Virus record (IMG/VR): IMGVR_UViG_3300035698_002620
Coordinates: 1-24,914 of that record
Strand: one strand, 5' to 3'
Origin: a virus
DNA length: 24,914 nt
Part shown: positions 23,319 to 24,914 of the stretch, in pieces
How positions within the stretch are numbered: position 1 is the first letter of the stretch
Layout of the letters: every line of letters begins with the position of its first letter
Made by a program: the position numbers and the translations under genes
Notes under the pieces: model-generated
Told to the model about the DNA's origin: nothing
Databases searched by the model: none
What the model saw: only the letters and a program-made list of their open reading frames with translations

Positions 23319-23756
23319 ATGGCAAATCTCAATAAGACATTCAGCATCGGCAACCTCACCCGCGACCCGGAACTAAAATTCACGGCCAAAGGAACGGCGG
23401 TTTGCGACATCGGGCTTACAATCAATCGCAAGTTCAAAACCGACAACGGTATGCAGGAAGAGACAACGTTTCTCGACATCACCTTTTGGGGCAAGCAGGC
23501 CGAAACGCTGGCGCAATACGCTCAGAAAGGGGCGCAACTCTATGTCGAAGGCCGTTTGCAGATGGACACATGGGACGACAAGGAAACGGGAAAGAATCGT
23601 TCCAAGCTCAAGATAACGGGCGAGCAATTTCAATTTCTCGGGAGCCGGAATGAAGCTGCGGAAGCCACGCCAATGAGCCAAGCCCCAGCGAAACCTCGCG
23701 GAAACGCCAGCGTCCAGCCAGGAGCAGCCGAGGACGGGGATGACTTGCCTTTTTAG
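23319..23756 (+). CDS. ssb: Single-stranded DNA-binding protein
   Basis: The 145-residue protein has an OB-fold SSB pattern. MANLNKTFSIGNLTRDPELKFTAKG is followed by VCDIGLTINRKF, TTFLDITFWGKQAETLAQYAQKGAQLYVEGRL and DKETGKNRSKLKITGEQFQFLG (to about residue 108). A disordered linker rich in Pro, Ala and Gln follows, ending in the acidic tip DGDDLPF (139-145), which in bacterial SSBs docks partner proteins. It follows the annealing protein and exonuclease, so it probably serves both replication and recombination. Confidence 0.93.
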   Translation: MANLNKTFSIGNLTRDPELKFTAKGTAVCDIGLTINRKFKTDNGMQEETTFLDITFWGKQAETLAQYAQKGAQLYVEGRLQMDTWDDKETGKNRSKLKITGEQFQFLGSRNEAAEATPMSQAPAKPRGNASVQPGAAEDGDDLPF

Positions 23757-23765
23757 AATGGGACT

Positions 23766-24473
23766 ATGCCTGAACGCGAAACCCTAACGATTCCACTTAT
23801 GCCAGCCAAAACAGAAACCGCAAATTCGCCCTTCCTCGACTTGAGGCGCGGCGACTGCATGGAACTTATGGCCGAGTATCCCGACAACCATTTTGATTTG
23901 GCTATCGTTGACCCGCCTTATGGGATAGGGGCGTCAAAGGGGGTGGGTTTGTATTCCCGCAGAAAATTTGAGAAACACGGAAAGGAGTGGGATAGAGGAA
24001 CCCCAAAACAAGAATACTGGAACGAGTTATTTAGGGTGAGCAAAACCCAGATCGTTTGCGGGGCCAATTACTTTCTTGAGTTCCTTTACTCTAGCAAGTC
24101 TTTCATTTGCTGGGTCAAAAACAACCCCGCCCCAAATTTCGCAGAGGCAGAATTCATTTGGACATCAACAAACATCAATGGGAAAATTTACGATAGCGGA
24201 AAGCAGATCGTCCATGAGATCCAGCGAGAAGGCGGCAGCATACACCCAACCCAGAAGCCCCGGAAGCTCTACGATTGGCTACTCGCCAACTACGCCGAGC
24301 CAGGAATGCGAATCCTAGATACTCACATGGGAAGCGGGTCAATCGCCATCGCTTGCCATTACTTCAAAGCCCACCTGACCGCTTGCGAAATTGACGAAGA
24401 TTACTTTTCCGCCGCTGTCACCAGAATCAAACGTGAAACCGCGCAAGCTGAGTTATGTCTGAGCGAGAACTAA
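23766..24473 (+). CDS. DNA N6-adenine/N4-cytosine methyltransferase
   Basis: The 235-residue protein has motif IV DLAIVDPPYGIG (DPPY at 49-52) near the N-terminus and HPTQKP (160-165). The SAM-binding motif ILDTHMGSGSIAIA (183-196) lies near the C-terminus. This motif order is that of the beta group, and DPPY is typical of adenine-N6 enzymes. It transfers a methyl group from S-adenosylmethionine to DNA. No target-recognition domain beyond the short middle region is visible and no restriction partner lies nearby. Protection of phage DNA from host restriction is therefore the likely role. The start is ATG 23766; ATG 23802 is an alternative. Confidence 0.88.
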   Translation: MPERETLTIPLMPAKTETANSPFLDLRRGDCMELMAEYPDNHFDLAIVDPPYGIGASKGVGLYSRRKFEKHGKEWDRGTPKQEYWNELFRVSKTQIVCGANYFLEFLYSSKSFICWVKNNPAPNFAEAEFIWTSTNINGKIYDSGKQIVHEIQREGGSIHPTQKPRKLYDWLLANYAEPGMRILDTHMGSGSIAIACHYFKAHLTACEIDEDYFSAAVTRIKRETAQAELCLSEN

Positions 24474-24640
24474 TAACTGTCCGCCTCCACAAAATCCACG
24501 GAACCAAAACCGCAAACGACCTCATGAATACACTGCAAAACAAAGGCCAAGTCTCAGACCTTGCCGTCACTCTTGAGCAGGTGCCGACTCTGGACCTGCT
24601 CCGGGCATGGAACTCGGCTGTGAGGGAGGGCGTGGAATGA
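24455..24640 (+). CDS. Hypothetical 61-residue protein
   Basis: It overlaps the end of the methyltransferase gene by 19 bases and shares ATGA with the resolvase gene. The product begins MSERELITVRLHKIHG and continues with two likely helices (TANDLMNTLQNKG and TLDLLRAWNSAVREG). There is no known motif. The overlap on both sides and the same strand argue for a real gene in the replication operon. Confidence 0.5.
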   Translation: MSERELITVRLHKIHGTKTANDLMNTLQNKGQVSDLAVTLEQVPTLDLLRAWNSAVREGVE

Positions 24641-24914
24641 AGGTCGCCTACGAAATCCCCGTCAAAACCTCCACGCCGGGGAACTCCCGCGTCCACTGGC
24701 GGGTCGCGGCGAAGGCGGCGAAGTTGCAACGACTGCTTGCGCGGGTCCACACTATCGACGCTGGGCCTACCCTCCCGGCGCATCCTGTGACCGTGACGCT
24801 GACCAGGATCTCGGCTGGCACCTGCGATAGGCATAATTTGCTAGGAAATTTTAAGCACCTCATAGATGGCATCGCGGATGCCTATGGAGTGGACGATGGC
24901 GACGATGGATGGAC
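24637..24914 (+). CDS. RusA-like Holliday junction resolvase, 5' part
   Basis: The gene runs off the right edge; 92 codons are present. The start is the ATG in the ATGA overlap, preceded by GGAGGG. Residues 16-32 (NSRVHWRVAAKAAKLQR) and 63-87 (CDRHNLLGNFKHLIDG then IADAYGVDD) match phage RusA-type enzymes. In these the acidic residues (D64, D77, D86/D87 here) bind metal at the active site. The usual D-D-D-N-L reads D-R-H-N-L here. RusA resolves four-way junctions made during phage recombination, which fits the bet and exonuclease genes nearby. Confidence 0.72.
   Translation, partial: MKVAYEIPVKTSTPGNSRVHWRVAAKAAKLQRLLARVHTIDAGPTLPAHPVTVTLTRISAGTCDRHNLLGNFKHLIDGIADAYGVDDGDDGW

Noticed and set aside
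1-24914. T7-type phage RNA polymerase promoters
   Set aside because: I looked for a repeated conserved promoter motif in the gaps at 597, 1090, 16072, 17480, 20897 and 23268 and saw no shared element. No RNA polymerase gene is in the window.

Overview
This window is a stretch of a tailed-phage genome. It is probably a short-tailed podovirus with a T7-like set of virion genes and a lambda-like recombination set. All supported genes are on the + strand and packed end to end. Many neighbours overlap by ATGA or share TAATG/TGATG junctions, there is no gene-free stretch over 100 bases, and I saw no tRNA, rRNA, CRISPR or insertion sequence. Some starts have a Shine-Dalgarno sequence (4632, 21129, 22467, 24637). 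Others have none and sit behind A/C-rich leaders (21562, 23319, 17498). The host therefore may not rely strongly on Shine-Dalgarno pairing, but I cannot name it.

Layout. Positions 1-1146 hold the end of the major capsid gene, two small head-region genes and a strong terminator-like hairpin. This matches the place where T7 has its late terminator after the capsid gene. Positions 1150-7441 hold the tail tube/nozzle pair (tubular proteins A and B), a gp13-like GNAT-type protein, a gp14-like core protein and a gp15-like protein ending in a lysozyme-like domain. Positions 7438-16071 are one 2877-residue reading frame at the place of T7 gp16. It looks like a 'polyvalent' ejected protein: a virion backbone carrying three accessory modules (two ADP-ribosyltransferase-like, one possibly GNAT-like) separated by four copies of a short YS-[IV]-[GS]-K linker. 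Positions 16121-18714 hold a tail fibre and two further probable virion or receptor-binding proteins. Positions 18711-20896 are a lysis region of small membrane-protein genes ending in an M15-type endolysin.

At about 20900-20974 a promoter-like region with small inverted repeats starts the early genes. These are a tiny ribbon-helix-helix-like protein, a small membrane protein, two tiny CxxCxGxG zinc-type proteins, a Bet/RecT annealing protein, a RecE-like exonuclease, SSB, a DNA methyltransferase, an unknown protein and a RusA-like resolvase cut by the window end.

The most unusual feature is inside the giant gene. The module cores are visibly AT-richer than the backbone (about 37-40% against 63-67% GC in lines counted by hand). 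A 19-base exact direct repeat brackets the third module, and a complete intrinsic-terminator-like hairpin lies in frame immediately after the first copy. This looks like a cassette site where effector domains are exchanged within a single virion protein.
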